Positions 34,501 to 44,729 are shown, numbered from the stretch's first letter. The stretch is DNA of 64,000 nt from Pagrus major (GCF_040436345.1 NC_133238.1:13872147-13936146); one strand, 5' to 3'. Translations and numbers: made by a program. Notes: a model not told the origin generated them from the sequence alone.

Positions 34501-37500
34501 ACAGTATATATGTATATACACATAAAATGTGGGTCTGTCAGTCTATTCTGCACTTTGGTCCCGACTTACTAATCTCAACAACCATTGGATGGGTTGTCAT
34601 GAGGTTTGGTTTAGACAATCATGCTCCCCTCAGGATGAACTGTAATTACTTTGGTGATCCTCCATCATCAGGTCATCATTTTAATCTGTACAATATGTTG
34701 GTTCATGACCAAGTATTTGCAAAACTAATGGCATTTCCATCAGCTTCAGTTATACTCTGTGTTTAGTGCTGATTAGTGAATTAGTGAAAACTAAGATGAT
34801 GAATATAATAAACGTTAAACCCTTAAACACAGATGTGCACTGAATCATCAGGACCCTCAGCTGATCTGTGATGTGTGTTGTTTTGTGTGTCTGCAGGCTG
34901 TCAGGCTGTCTGATCACAGAGGAAGGCTGTACTTCTCTGGCCTCAGCTCTGGACTCCAACCCCTCCCATCTGAGAGAGCTGGACCTGAGCTACAATCATC
35001 CAGGAGACTCAGGAGTGAAGCTGCTGTCTGCTCGACTGGAGGATCCAGGTTGGAGACTGGACACTCTCAGGTATGAAGAGTCCTGCTGCAGCCACAGACA
35101 GTCAGTGTGAGACTCTGTATCTCGACTGTAGATGGTTCAGTGTCGGGAGGTCTGCTTCGTTTACTCCACCTCCAGTTGTTCAGTTCAGGAGAAAAGGCAG
35201 CATGGCACGAAGCCAAGAGTTACAAGTGAAGAGAGGAAGATGAGAAGAAGAGATGAAGAGAGAGTCTTGGCACAAACACTAAAGTTACACCTCTTTTTTC
35301 AGACTAGTTTAGTGCCCGTTCAAAATGTGCCTGTTTGATTTGTTGGCCTCTGGCTTTGCTGCTTGATGAACCGTCTTCCAAACTCCTTGACACTCCAAAC
35401 TGATTGCAGAGGGTTATCAAAACATTAACAATAAATCTAATTTCCACCACGTCACCGCTGTGTTATGATATTAATAATAACAATAGACCCTCTGTGTCAG
35501 ATGTGTGATCAGAAAATACTGAACCTCAAATTCAAAAGATTTCTGTGACACATGAATGAATTTCATCACTGAATGTTATAGAAACTCTTTCCCTGAACTG
35601 GAGAATCAGTGTTTCTGCCAAAGTGCTTGACTTTGACCTTAAAATGGTTCTGACATGGATCTTTATCAACACTGGAGTAACTGCATTCTAGATCATCACT
35701 GACAAGTGTATCTGTGCCTCAGTGTGAAACCATTTACAGACTGTAACAACTGTCTGTGGCATCAGTTTAAAGTGAACAGAAGATATAAAACAGTCCAATA
35801 ACAACGTCAGATGACACAAGGTGGAACATTCCCGTCCCATCACCATAACAGCAGCAGTGCATAGATTAATTTAAGATGGGTCAGTGGTGCCGTCTTGGCT
35901 CCTGTCATGAGGAAACTGCTGCTCCAGCTGAGTTTGGGCTGTTTTGGGTAGTTCTCATTATAACAGCCTGCAGGGGCAGGAAAGCTTCAGTGTTTTGCAC
36001 CATCAGCAAAATCAATGACAAAAGAAAATAAAACATTCAGCGATCAATCATCTGCTCCATTGATTAACATGATATGTGACCTGTGCAGAGCCTATGTAGG
36101 AGGGATGTTGGAGGGAGGCAGAGATCATCTGAGAGGGATTAAAAAGAGTATTTTTTAAACGGACATCTCGGGACACATGTCAGATTTTATGAACTTGCTG
36201 TGAAGCAGGAACTGGACGAGACTTCTGCCTCACAACAATCACTAATCACGTCGGCCATTTTCACCTGAAGCTAACGTGTGCAGCCATAAATAATAACTGT
36301 TACAGCAGCCCAGCTGATCAGCCGAGATCTGAGGAGGTGCTGTCAACTCTGCTGTCCAACTCTGAGAGAGGTGTGTGCAGCAGAGTCAGTAAATGTTTCA
36401 TCTTAAAGCTGCCATGTGAAAACTATATTATTGTAGACACACGTGAAAGACGCTGCAGATGGGTACATGTTTTGTTTGATTACTGAAAAGATGCAGCTTT
36501 TATTTTGTAGCCTACTGTAGTCTGATTATTGGAAGGACTTTCAGAATAAAAGGGGGATTTAAATGATGAAAAGTAGCCGTGTGCAGTGATACAGATCATC
36601 GAGGATGACGAACACTGAGATGCATCGAGAATCGTCGACAGCTAAATCGTAATCGAATCGTGAGGCCAGTGAAGATTTTAGTTTAGTTTAGTTTAGTTTA
36701 TTAAGATCAGTTTAAGATTAGTTTATTTGTTTTCTAAAGTGCACATAGCACTCCTTCATCCTCCACCATTGATAGTGGCCTCATGTGTGTTAGCAGCATG
36801 CTGAGGATAGCATCAGTCAGAGCAGCTGCTGGCTGTGGTGTCATGGGGCATCCTTCCTCACAACGTAGTCGCCACGTTGACTTGTTTCTTTGTGAAGTGA
36901 GAGACACAATATTATATAATATCAGTATGCAGAGTAGCACAATTCACATGAAGCTCAGTGAACTCAGTAACTGCCTTGTTCTTTGAGGTAATATGTGCTG
37001 ATGTAAAGGGCAAATACAGATCAGGCCTGTACAATAAAACACAACAACAACAGAGCAGCACTTCCTCACAACATGTGAAAAGTATCAACACATTAGAGAA
37101 ACACATGTTCAACATGTAATAGATTACAAAGGGTTTGTTGAGCCAGTAGATGAAGAAACATGAACAGTCCTACTAGGGGAGAACCCAAAGAGCTGTGATC
37201 CAGCAGCAGTCTATGTTCTGCTGCCACAAACTGAGGGACAGTGAGTGACAGCTGAGAGTTGTTCATGTTATATGTGACGACACTTATTATTTAGTGTCGT
37301 GCTGTTATTGTCAGCTTTGGTTATAGTTCTGTCTCTGTTGTGTTTTGATCTACTGTAATCGTCTTTACACCAGAATGTTCTTCTTCTTTATCTTCTCAAT
37401 GTTTGTGCGCTTGCTTTGGCCACATGTTTGTGTTACATGGTGCCAATAAAGACAGTTTTGAATTTAGGAAATGAAATAAAACAATAACTGGACATTGTGA

Positions 37501-40262
37501 ATGCAGCCTGAGCCATGCACTGAGAATAAAAAGGACATGTAATATATATTTGAACAGAACAGATATGCTCAAGTTTCTATTGTGCAGAAATAAAGACTTG
37601 ACTTCAGACGATCTCTTACTATGACATGAAATATTGTAAAAACTCCTCTTATGTCCTCCAGTGTCTCTGAGCGTACTTCAGCTAGTTACCCAGCAGGGGG
37701 CGACACTGATCCATCACAAACCTGAGAGCACAGGTGGAAGGTGTTTCTGTCTTAAACGCTGCTTTTTAAATTGAAAGCTGTGATGTAGCCGGGCCCTAAT
37801 CTTGTGTTTGCAGGAACAACAGGTTTACTAATGGATGAAGTTCATCAGCTCCAAAAGTTCATCCTGTCCAAACTTTTGTCAGTCAGCCTGTCCAACAAAC
37901 AAACACTGCTGCTCATTAAAACACTGAACAATCAGTGACTAAAGGGACGGACACTACGGATCAGTGTAGACAGGTTCTGGGTTTGAAAGGTTTACTAAGT
38001 TACCGTGCCGAGTCTCCTTCACCCGTAGTGGCTCCGACCTGCTTTCTCTTCAGCTGCTCAGTGATGTGGTGCTACCGGGCCATGTGAGAGCAGCTCTGCA
38101 CATCTTGTAGCTGTTTTCTTTGAACACTTTAATATAAAGTGCTGCCACTTTTGATGACTTGGCTCGTACACTTTTCTCTTCTGTAACGTTTGTAGTTCCC
38201 GTTGCCTCCGTGGCCTCCGCTATATTGCAAATGCTAACGGAGCCCATTCAGAAAGGAGACGGCGCGACTCCGAGTAGCTTCCTGTTTCATCACCTGAGCT
38301 ACGCGAGGCGCCATTGGCTGGCTTACTGCTCCCCACCGCAGGAGACCAGAACTGCTGCACTGAATGTGTTTTCCTGACGTATCTTCGGCTCGACCGTCTT
38401 TGACTATGAAGTGAAGCAGCTCGCTCCGTGCCACAGCGCCTGCATCGTAACGTCAACCAGCTAATCCACCGTGAAACTGGTCGGCAGCTGTTTTTATAAT
38501 GGATTTAATGGGTCAGTTGTCGCGGCCCTAAAAACTTCTAACATTGAATTCAAAGTCAACACTGCACTTCTGTGAGTCCTCAGCATCAAACCTGCCAAGT
38601 ATAAAGTAGACTGGATGAACGGTTCTGGAGACATGTGGACCACAGACGGACAGACAGAAAGACAGATTCCTGGCTTCATAGTCAGATGTTCCTCTGTCAC
38701 ATCTGGACACATCATGTTTACCACAGCAGATTTCACACTAAGAGACATGTTCTGTCATTTGTTGTGTTTTAATGGCATCAAACATGACATGAAGTTCTCC
38801 TCACAGTAACTATTACTGCTGTAACATCCATCAGATATCAATCCAGCACCAAACTATAGTAACATGAACATGAACACATGAAATGATGCTGTTTCTACCA
38901 CAAACAGCTTCAGTGACACTTGTGAGCTTCTGGAGGGAAACAGTCTGGGAGTCTCTGTCTCTTGGTTTTGTGGCAGAGGTCGGGAACCAACGTCCAACGT
39001 TTCCTGATGATTTATTACGTATAAACTGTGTTTGTTTCTTTGCACAGTGAAACAAAGCAGCAGAAACACAGCGAGAACAAAAAGCAGACTGTGCAGGTGA
39101 GATTCAGAAAAGCCCTGGAAGCTTCAAACAGGAATCTGACCTCAAAAGTTCTGACATCCAAATCCAAAAGTCCTGTAATATACAAACATAAGCACAAGCT
39201 GACATTGGATCAGACAGCAAGCGTCAGGTAGCCCACAGGAAACAGCAGCAACATCCAGTAACATAAAGATGAAGTCATAAATCCAAACAGAGGTTTGTGT
39301 GTGTCCTCACATGTTGTCGTCCTCTTTCACACACACCAACATCCTGTGGCTCACTCTCAGTGTGTGAGGAGAGTGGCAGAGGTGAAGAGGTTCAGGGAAA
39401 CAGGGAGAAGCAGCCTGATGGACATGTTGTGTTTCTGTGTATGAGTCATGTCATGTCCATGTTTGCATGCTGAAAGAGGATGTGCTGCTCTGACCCCCCT
39501 CCTCCTTTCAGGGTGGAGCCTGCTGGAGTCCGATGGTTGACACCAGGTCTGAGGAAGTGTGAGTGTGTTTTTACTTTGATTCAGCTTCACACTGTGACAT
39601 CACTCGGTCACATCTGTGATGTCATCATCACACTGATGATACATTAATAACTGCAGCTGTGTTGTGTCTTTTTCTCTCCATCAGATTCCTGTGAGCTCAC
39701 AGTCGACACAAACACAGTCAGCAGACTCATCAAACTGTCTGACAACAACAGGAAGATGACACGTGTGTTAGAGGAGGATCAGTCACATCCTGATCATCCA
39801 GAGAGGTTTCAGTACTGTCGTCAGCTGCTGTGTAGAACTGGTCTGACTGGTCGCTGTTACTGGGAGGTCAAGTGGAGAGAAAATGTTTCTATATCAGTGA
39901 GTTACAGAAGAATCAGCAGGAGAGGAGGCAGTAATGACTGTGTGTTTGGACTGAATGATCAGTCCTGGAGTCTGTGGTGCTTTGATGGTCGTTACTCTGT
40001 CTGGCACAATAACAGAGGAACAGTCATCTCCTCCTCCTCCTCCTCCTCCTCCTCCTCCTCCTCCTCCTCCTCCTCCTCCTCCTCCTCTGGTAGAGTAGCA
40101 GTGTATGTGGACTGTCCTGCTGGCACTCTGTCCTTCTACAGAGTCTCCTCTGACTCACTGATCCACCTCCACACCTTCAGCACCACATTCACTGAACCTC
40201 TTTATCCTGGATTTGGGTTCTTGTCCAGTTCTGGTTCCTCAGTGTGTCTGTGTGGTGTTTAG
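22320..40262 (+). CDS. NLR gene 1: FISNA-NACHT-LRR-B30.2 (NLRC3-like, NLR-C family)
   Basis: Exons 22320-22537, 22960-23094, 26415-26493, 26648-26876, 32181-33975, 34072-34245, 34897-35070, 39512-39558 and 39685-40262. These sum to 3429 nt, an uninterrupted frame of 1142 codons plus stop with matching phases at every junction. Order: GP-rich repeats, charged helical stretch, FISNA, NACHT ATPase, two LRR exons, linker, PRY-SPRY. Such genes form large, fast-evolving teleost families of presumed cytosolic innate sensors; the ligand is unknown. An IRF-type element precedes exon 1. Compared with gene 2 it lacks seven GP exons and one LRR exon, has a longer Ser run in B30.2 and carries an antisense LINE in intron 4. 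The start ATG (AGCATGAATC) opens [15 protein letters not shown], the usual start in this family. AATAAA at 40357 is the likely poly(A) signal. Confidence 0.88.
22960..23094 (+). CDS. NLR gene 1, second GP-repeat exon
   Basis: 135 nt, a multiple of three with symmetric phase. Reads [12 protein letters not shown]...[12 protein letters not shown]...[10 protein letters not shown]. It is the same cassette that is repeated eight times in NLR gene 2. Acceptor GTCCAACAG, donor GTAAGT. Confidence 0.85.
24587..25413 (-). pseudogene. L2/CR1-like LINE reverse transcriptase fragment (copy in gene 1)
   Basis: Descending: [20 protein letters not shown], a stop after RLHG, then [32 protein letters not shown] (DD of the catalytic box), [14 protein letters not shown], and after a shift [18 protein letters not shown] and [17 protein letters not shown]. 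Stop codon and frameshifts show it is dead. The same fragment at 54726-55552 shows it was present before the duplication. Confidence 0.85.
26415..26493 (+). CDS. NLR gene 1, linker exon
   Basis: 79 nt. Reads (Q)[20 protein letters not shown] then LDSIFM, a conserved stretch before the FISNA region in fish NLR-C proteins. Its phase joins the GP exons to the next exon, which confirms the chain. Confidence 0.85.
26648..26876 (+). CDS. NLR gene 1, charged helical exon
   Basis: 229 nt. Reads [20 protein letters not shown], then acidic [20 protein letters not shown] and [20 protein letters not shown]. Strongly helical and charged, typical of the segment just upstream of FISNA. Donor GTAAGA. Confidence 0.88.
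27218..30649 (-). CDS. LINE ORF2: endonuclease (C-terminal part) and reverse transcriptase
   Basis: 1143 codons uninterrupted. N-terminal part retains the end of an APE-like endonuclease ([39 protein letters not shown]) but lacks its first half. Reverse transcriptase blocks: [79 protein letters not shown], and the catalytic YADD ([11 protein letters not shown]). C-terminal Cys box: [20 protein letters not shown]. This is the L1 clade layout. The region 30650-30990 does not restore the missing endonuclease part, so retrotransposition competence is unlikely. Confidence 0.9.
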   Translation of the reverse strand: MGQPKLYDFSFFKNSQLGYSPSHCRGDLNLVINPKLDRSHPKVLIPSAMSKTFSSIMSQLGCIDAWRLLHPLSKEFSYFSKVHQAYSRIDYFFIDRALLPAVKSTEYSAIVISDHAPHTLDLALLPNIIKQWKFNTGLLAKNEFCEYISKKIDVFLENNKTESTSPSLLWETLKAVIRGDIISYSTHLARKNKQKQQELIDAILSIDREYSDSPSPELYAKRVKLQSDYDLLSTDKAEYLLRRTKGTYYEYGDKASRLLALQLKRQSASNFISQIYDSSHSLITIPAEINSTFASFYSNLYQSEPPVNKTTMDNFLDNIDIPTIDPCIKEELERPIQLEELTSCLKLMQNNKAPGPDGFPVDFYKRFSHQLAPLLLDMFQDSLKQGSLPPTLNQALISLIPKKDKNLDECSSWRPISLLNSDVKLLAKVLACRLDPCLLDIISLDQTGFVRGRQLSSNIRRLLNIVLSPNTSQTAEMVISLDAEKAFDWVEWDYLFSALGKFGFGSKFISWIQLLYSAPSACVSTNFHRSEYFPLSRGTRQGCPMSPLLFAIAIEPLSIALKSSSCFTGIFRAGLEHRVSLYADDLLLYVTDPVSCVDNILQTLTTFGSFSGYKLNISKSECFPVNIAAKQISSDALPFRLAHNSFRYLGINISHSLPLLHKNNFTKLVTEIKTDLARWDSLPLSLIGRINSIKMNILPRFLFLFQCLPIFLSKSFLQMLDKMISKFIWAGKNPRVRQTTLQRSKSAGGFALPNLLFYYWAANLQKIHAWCNSPSLDWCIMEDASCHPSSLTALVCSPLASRYPSYIKNPIVLSSLKIWKQFRQHFRLSTPIPLSPIRNNHLFPSSNTDIAFTLWRERGLVHFSDLYLEGFFAAFNDLRIKYNLPQAHLFRYFQVRNYARTNFTSFPQAPTGSLITEVLSLPLARSKISVLYDLISSSNTSSPEKAKDSWERELGFGLTDGWWEEALFRVNSTSSCARLSLIQFKVLHKIHFTKSRLSRLFPGTNDICDRCGLSPADHVHMFFSCPKLVNFWSCFFYLLNKALNITLKPCPLISIFGVPRAPTRLTKKNSDVVAFASLIARRRILLHWKSPSAPPTTSWLSDLMSFLSLEKVKHSLRGSAANFYKRWQPLITHVNTLTSLDPD
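30993..31892 (-). pseudogene. LINE ORF1 (coiled coil + L1-type RNA-binding domain), interrupted
   Basis: 31892-31479 gives a Ser/Thr-rich start and a long heptad-like coiled coil ([20 protein letters not shown]) ending KRQNLRV. 31421-30993 gives the nucleic-acid-binding part ([39 protein letters not shown]). Between them, NLRV is followed by an in-frame 15-nt insert containing TGA and TAA before [18 protein letters not shown] resumes. Without the insert the frame would be continuous. Confidence 0.85.
32181..33975 (+). CDS. NLR gene 1, FISNA-NACHT exon
   Basis: 1795 nt. [49 protein letters not shown]: Walker A GVAGIGKT at 32471-32494, Walker [13 protein letters not shown] around 32681-32710, sensor TTRPAAA, then HIPVFCWI and the winged-helix motif [15 protein letters not shown]. 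All ATPase motifs are intact. About 95% identical to the gene 2 exon by eye, with a six-residue net length difference near the winged-helix/HD2 boundary. Confidence 0.95.
34072..34245 (+). CDS. NLR gene 1, LRR exon 1
   Basis: 174 nt, the standard fish NLR LRR exon. Encodes [20 protein letters not shown] and [20 protein letters not shown], two ribonuclease-inhibitor-type repeats. Confidence 0.93.
34315..34332 (+). pseudogene. 18-bp remnant of a deleted LRR exon
   Basis: TGTCCTTGAAACTCTCAG followed by GTCAG equals the last 18 bases and donor of the middle LRR exon of gene 2 (60492-60509). The preceding sequence jumps directly from intron sequence ending CTATCAAAC, so about 1.1 kb including the exon is gone from gene 1. 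Confidence 0.85.
34897..35070 (+). CDS. NLR gene 1, LRR exon 2
   Basis: 174 nt. [40 protein letters not shown]. Acceptor TGTCTGCAG, donor GTATGA. Corresponds to the third LRR exon of gene 2. Confidence 0.93.
35071..39511 (+). other. NLR gene 1 intron before the B30.2 exons
   Basis: 4.4 kb against 1.4 kb in gene 2. The first kilobase is homologous to 61315-62160. The extra roughly 3 kb (about 36090-39330) shows no recognised element beyond (AGTTT)n at about 36672-36700. A cassette at 39046-39096 between CACAG and GTGAGA could be a small exon but is not needed for the frame. Confidence 0.6.
39512..39558 (+). CDS. NLR gene 1, 47-nt linker exon
   Basis: Encodes (R)[15 protein letters not shown], the standard link between LRRs and PRY-SPRY in fish NLR-C proteins. 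Acceptor CCTTTCAG, donor GTGAGT. Confidence 0.88.
39685..40262 (+). CDS. NLR gene 1, B30.2 (PRY-SPRY) exon with 20-Ser run
   Basis: [114 protein letters not shown]. Stop TAG at 40260-40262. Codons 40029-40088 are 19 TCC plus TCT (20 Ser) in the loop before GRVAVYVD; gene 2 has six there. B30.2 loops are usually the recognition face, so this length change may matter. Confidence 0.93.
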
Positions 40263-41277
40263 TCTGCAGAGTCTCCTCCTGTCACAGAAACATTGTCAGT
40301 GCTGAACAGTTGAGTCTGTACAGGATCACAGTCACATCAATCTTTCAGCTTCTTGTAATAAATTCATCAGTGAACTTTGTACAAAATGATTCAAACTGAT
40401 TGTAAAGATTGATGGTTTCCTCGTCATCAATGATTCTGTTCTGCACATTAAAACTGAGACATCACTTCACTTTGTTCTGCACTTGTTGTATTTGACAGTC
40501 GTCAGCATGAAGCTGGTGACTCACAGAAGGACTTTAACAGGCAGCCGCTGTAAAGACTTTAAAACAGGCGTAACGTGCGTCTCCTTCTGGTCTGAGTCAG
40601 CAGTCGTGCAGCAGGATGTTGAATTAGCTGCTTTCATAATGTTTCTGTGTGAGTGTTACGGCCTCCGTTCATAAAAGTCAGAGCTGAGGCTCAGAAGGGG
40701 CTGGAGGAGGCAACATATGAAGGACACCAGACACAAGGTTCATAGTTAACTCACAGCTTTTATTACATCGTTCAAATTATTCCCAAAAGAAACCCAGGAA
40801 CAAACAAAAAGGGGCTGAAAGGAACAAAAGATGGGGAGATGCTGGACCAACCAGGCAGTGGGCCGTCGTTCCCCGCGTCTCCCCCTGAACCACCTCGATG
40901 AAGACTGATCCTAAAACAAAGAAAAGGAACAACTGAACCAGCGGTGACCTCCGGCCCAAACTAACACAGTGAACTAAAATAACACAACCCCAGCACCGAA
41001 ACTATGGAGGCTGACAAACCAACCTGTTGGAGGAGAGGAGGAAACTCTCTGCTCATGTGTGTGTCTCCTTAGCTACAGACTGCAGTTAATGTTGGCTAGC
41101 TACACACTGAATGTTGGCTAGCTACACACTGAATGTTGGCTAGCTACACACTGTAAGCTATGTACAAAGTAGAGACATTTTCAGCTAGTTGTAGAGCAGA
41201 GGCACTGTTAGCTAGGTGTAGAGTAGCATTTCTGTGGGATTGAGGAGGAGGCTGAGAGGAGAGGGAGGATGGGGGAG
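40263..41277. other. 3' flank of NLR gene 1
   Basis: AATAAA at 40357-40362. Homology with the flank of gene 2 continues to about 40630 (63730 in gene 2), marking the duplication edge. Beyond it no gene is visible; a 21-bp repeat (TGTTGGCTAGCTACACACTGA, three copies) lies at 41085-41157. Confidence 0.6.
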
Positions 41278-41753
41278 TGATAGAGTTTGCTTATATGTAA
41301 GTTACAGTTTATATCATTATGTACTCATAACCTTTTATTGGCCTGCTTACTGTCTCTGTCTCATCCAAGGTCGCTTCGTCCTGTATCCTGTGTTCTGAGG
41401 AAGTTGGGGCTGCGCACCCACTTGCGAAACAGTTTTCAAGAACTCAACCACAGAGAAGCAAAGCACCTGTTGTCTGTGTTTGCATCCTTGTATGGTGTCA
41501 TGTTTTACACTCACATTTTGTTATGACGTTGCTGTACACAGCTGTTAACCGTCATGCAAGCAATTCCCATGTAACTAAGAGACACCCAACTTCTAATAAA
41601 AAGAGAGGAGACGAACGAGTGTGCTCAGAGCGGTGTGGAGATTTGTAACTGTGCACATCTCTGTCCGTTCTCCTCGCAAGTAAGAAATTGAACGCCTTGT
41701 CTGACTCTCTTTGTGTGTGTTTCTAATAATGTTTTAGGTGCTTTAACCTGACA
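41278..41753 (+). mobile_element. Solo LTR of a retroelement, 476 bp
   Basis: Begins TGATAG and ends CTGACA (TG...CA termini) and is flanked by GGGAG at 41273-41277 and 41754-41758, a 5-bp target-site duplication. Internally it has a poly(A) signal AATAAA at 41595-41600, followed by a GT-rich stretch, as in an R-U5 region. No internal retroviral genes adjoin it, so it is the product of LTR-LTR recombination. The lineage is not assigned. Confidence 0.75.
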
Positions 41754-42197
41754 GGGAGGAACCAGGGAGGAGAGGGAGGATGGGGGAGGAGGCTGAGAGG
41801 AGAGGGAGGATGGGGGAGGCTCAGATGGGAGCGATGGTGAATCAACAGGTTTCAGGTGAAGAACAGATTCTGGTTCTGGTCCTGGTCCAGGCTGACTGTC
41901 CACAGGGGGGCACAGTCGTCCATTACAGGGACCAGCTTGAGATCCAGGAGTCGGTGCCAAAGCTGCTTGTGGAGCCAACAACTCTGCAAATATTGCAAAT
42001 AAAATAAAACACTTTTTAAACAGAATATTGATCTTGGCTTGATTTCAGGGCAGAACTTAGACAACTAGCAGTGAATTGATTTTGTATAAAGCTCCTTTAA
42101 CAACTTGGTTTATTTATTACAGACCATCATCATAATGGAAATGTAGTTACTGTCACTTAAAACGTGTTGAAATGATATGATTTAACTTTACAATAAC

Positions 42198-42266
42198 ATC
42201 CAGCTAACGAGCTAACATCCAGCTAACGAGCTAACATTCAGCTAACGAGCTAACATCCAGCTAACT
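42198..42266. repeat. Short tandem repeat CTAACATCCAGCTAACGAG, about 4 copies
   Basis: Tandem 19-bp units with single-base variants, in unassigned DNA between the solo LTR and the truncated LINE. Confidence 0.8.
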
Positions 42267-42671
42267 AGCTAACATTCTGACCAGAGTGAAGAAACAACAG
42301 TGTTGACGTCCTGTCAAAGACGTCTCTGTTGTCCTGTCTCCTAACAGCACTCTGTAGCTCAGAGGTGACAGTCTGACAGCCTGTAGTTTCAGCTGGAGAT
42401 GTAAAAGCAGCCAGTTCACTCCTGAGTCTAACAAGTCAACAAGATAAACTCACAAAATGTGAAGAAAGGAAATATTCTGACACCTATTTTCCTTCTGAAC
42501 AGAAAAATCCAACCGTCTGAACTCAAGTTTCTCTCTGTGACTGAACCGAGACGAGTTTAATCGTCTCGTTAACTCATCGTCAAACACACTTCATTCAAAC
42601 TGGACCTGAACTGAACCACAGTCACAAACACTAACATGTAACTTTACTGTGTGTTTGACGAGGTTCTAGTT

Positions 42672-44339
42672 AAAAACTGAAGGATTTTTCTCCCAGCCCT
42701 CATTTCACCCGATCAAACAGGATTTATTCAGGGACGACACTCCTTCTTGAACACCCGTAGGCTCCTTGACATAATGTACACCCAGTCGGAGTCTTGTTCA
42801 CCTGAAATTATTGTAGCCTTAGACGCAGAAAAGGCTTTTGATCAGGTGGAATGGAGCTTCCTTTTCGACACCCTTTCAAGATTCGGCTTTGGACCCACTT
42901 TTATTTCCTGGGTCAAATTACTTTACAGCGGCCCCTTAGCCTCGGTTCGAACAAATGAGGTACAATCAAGCTACATCCCTTTGTACTGTGGAACGAGACA
43001 GGGATGCCCCCTATCGCTGCTGCTCTTTGACTTAGTGATTGAGCCACTTGCAGTTTCCTTAAGACAGTGTCGCTCCTTCGAGGGGATAATCCGAGGTGAC
43101 AGGGTGCACAAGGTGTCACTGTATGCGGACAACCTTCTCCTATATATTACCAACCCTGCAATCTCACTTCCATCGATTCTATCTAGGCTGGAAGAGTTCG
43201 GGAAGCTCTCCAGCTTCAAGGTCAATATGCAAAAAAGTGAAGTTTTCCCTTTGAACCCCACTGCTCTTAATATCCCTGCCTTTATGTTCCCCTTCAAGAG
43301 AGTGACGTCCCACTTTAAATACCTGGGGATTACTGTTCCTCGCTCTTTTCATTTATTATATAAACTTAATTCCTCTCCTTTAATTGACAAATGCAAACGA
43401 GATTTGGAGCGTTGGCGCACATTACCATTATCATTAGCTGGGTGTATTAACTTGTTTAAAATGAATATAATTCCTAAATTCATATATCTTTTCCAGAATA
43501 TCCCTGTTTTCATTTCCAAAAAGAAGTTTAGTTCTCTTGATAGGATATTTCTAATTTCATCTGGGATGGCAGGCAGCCTCGGATTAGTAAGGCCTTTTTA
43601 CAAAGACCCAAAGCATCGGGAGGGATGTCCAACCTTCTCTATTATTACTGGGCTAGCAACATTCAGAAAGTTATCACACATGTCCAAAGTAATCCTCTTG
43701 AGCATGCACCTGAATGGGTGAAGATAGAAGCACATGGTCTTCCTTTTCACTCTTTAGTTACTTCCCCATTACTTCTGGCAATTCATACATCAAACATTAA
43801 TCCGGTCATTGCTCACACACTTAAAATTTGGTTGCAGTTTAGAAAGTAATTTGGCCTGCAAAAAGCCTCCTTAATGGCACCCATTGTGTCAAACCACCTC
43901 TTTACACCAGCCCAGTTAGATCTGTCTTTTCGTGCGTGGCACAGGAACGGGATACGAGTTGTTAAAGATCTGTATATTGAGGGGGTATTTGCATCATTCG
44001 CTCAACTGGCAGGAAAACCCCAGTCACATCACTTCCGTTATTTTCAGATTAGGGACTTTGTCCGAAAGGGTTACCATCCTTTCCCTGAGTTACCTCCAGA
44101 GACACCCCTAGATACTCTTCTAGCCACAAGGGTGCCATCACAAGGATCTATGAGACACTTACCAACATAAATCAGCCCACTGCCAATATTAGGACTCTCT
44201 GGGAGGAAGATCTTGGCAAACCTCTCTTTAATGATCTGATCTGATTTATTGTGTACATTTACTGAATTTGTGATTTGTATATGTGAATAAACCGATTTTT
44301 TTTAAAAACAAGCAAACAAAGAAAAAACTGAAGGATTTT
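42672..44339 (+). mobile_element. 5'-truncated L1-like LINE with 17-bp target-site duplication
   Basis: AAAAACTGAAGGATTTT occurs at 42672-42688 and again at 44323-44339, bracketing a LINE fragment that begins inside the reverse transcriptase and ends in an A-rich tail (about 44301-44322). This is the expected product of incomplete target-primed reverse transcription. Confidence 0.93.
42690..44170 (+). pseudogene. L1-like ORF2 fragment with mutated YADD (YADN)
   Basis: Starts at SPDQTGFIQGRHS, then [40 protein letters not shown] and SLYADNLLLYI, in which the second catalytic Asp is Asn. After 43721 the frame shifts (LLYYYWASNIQKV, then WHRNGIRVVKDLYIEGVFAS). Same clade as the LINE in NLR gene 1 but clearly diverged from it. 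Confidence 0.88.
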
Positions 44340-44589
44340 ATAACACAAGTTTTTACTTGAATGTTTCTTCATGACAACTTGTGAGTTGTGTGTGAGTTGT
44401 TGTGTAGTGACCTCATAGAAACTAACAGTCAGTTAAAGTGATGTTTGTCTCTAAAAGTCACTAAATCTGCTTTGTTGAACCAAAGTAACTACAACTGAAC
44501 ATGTATTTGACCTTTACACTCTCATTAAACACACAAGTCATCAGATTTCACTGACACTTCACAGATATGATTCATATGATGTGATTAAT

Positions 44590-44691
44590 GTGTAACTCTA
44601 ACAGCCTCTTTGGGCGGCGCCGGTCCAAAGTCTCATCCACTGTGAACGTTGTGGTGCAGACAGTTGTGTCCGTGTGAACCTCCAGCTGAAG
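44590..44691 (+). promoter_or_regulatory. Candidate first exon / promoter region of NLR gene 2
   Basis: CCTCCAGCTGAAG/GTAATG at 44691 resembles the first-exon donor of gene 1 (TCCGTTTGAAG/GTAATT at 21342). No GAAAGTGAAA-type IRF element is present just upstream. From here to the first coding exon at 48739 is about 4 kb. Speculative. Confidence 0.3.
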
Positions 44692-44729
44692 GTAATGTAA
44701 CACATTTAAAATGTTTGACTCGTTAACAC

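Noticed and set aside
41625-41981. Minus-strand Pro/Ser-rich ORF
   Set aside because: It spans the end of the solo LTR and a GGGAGGA-rich repeat; composition alone explains it.
42913-43297. Minus-strand ORFs within 42.9-43.3 kb
   Set aside because: Shadows of the plus-strand LINE reverse transcriptase.
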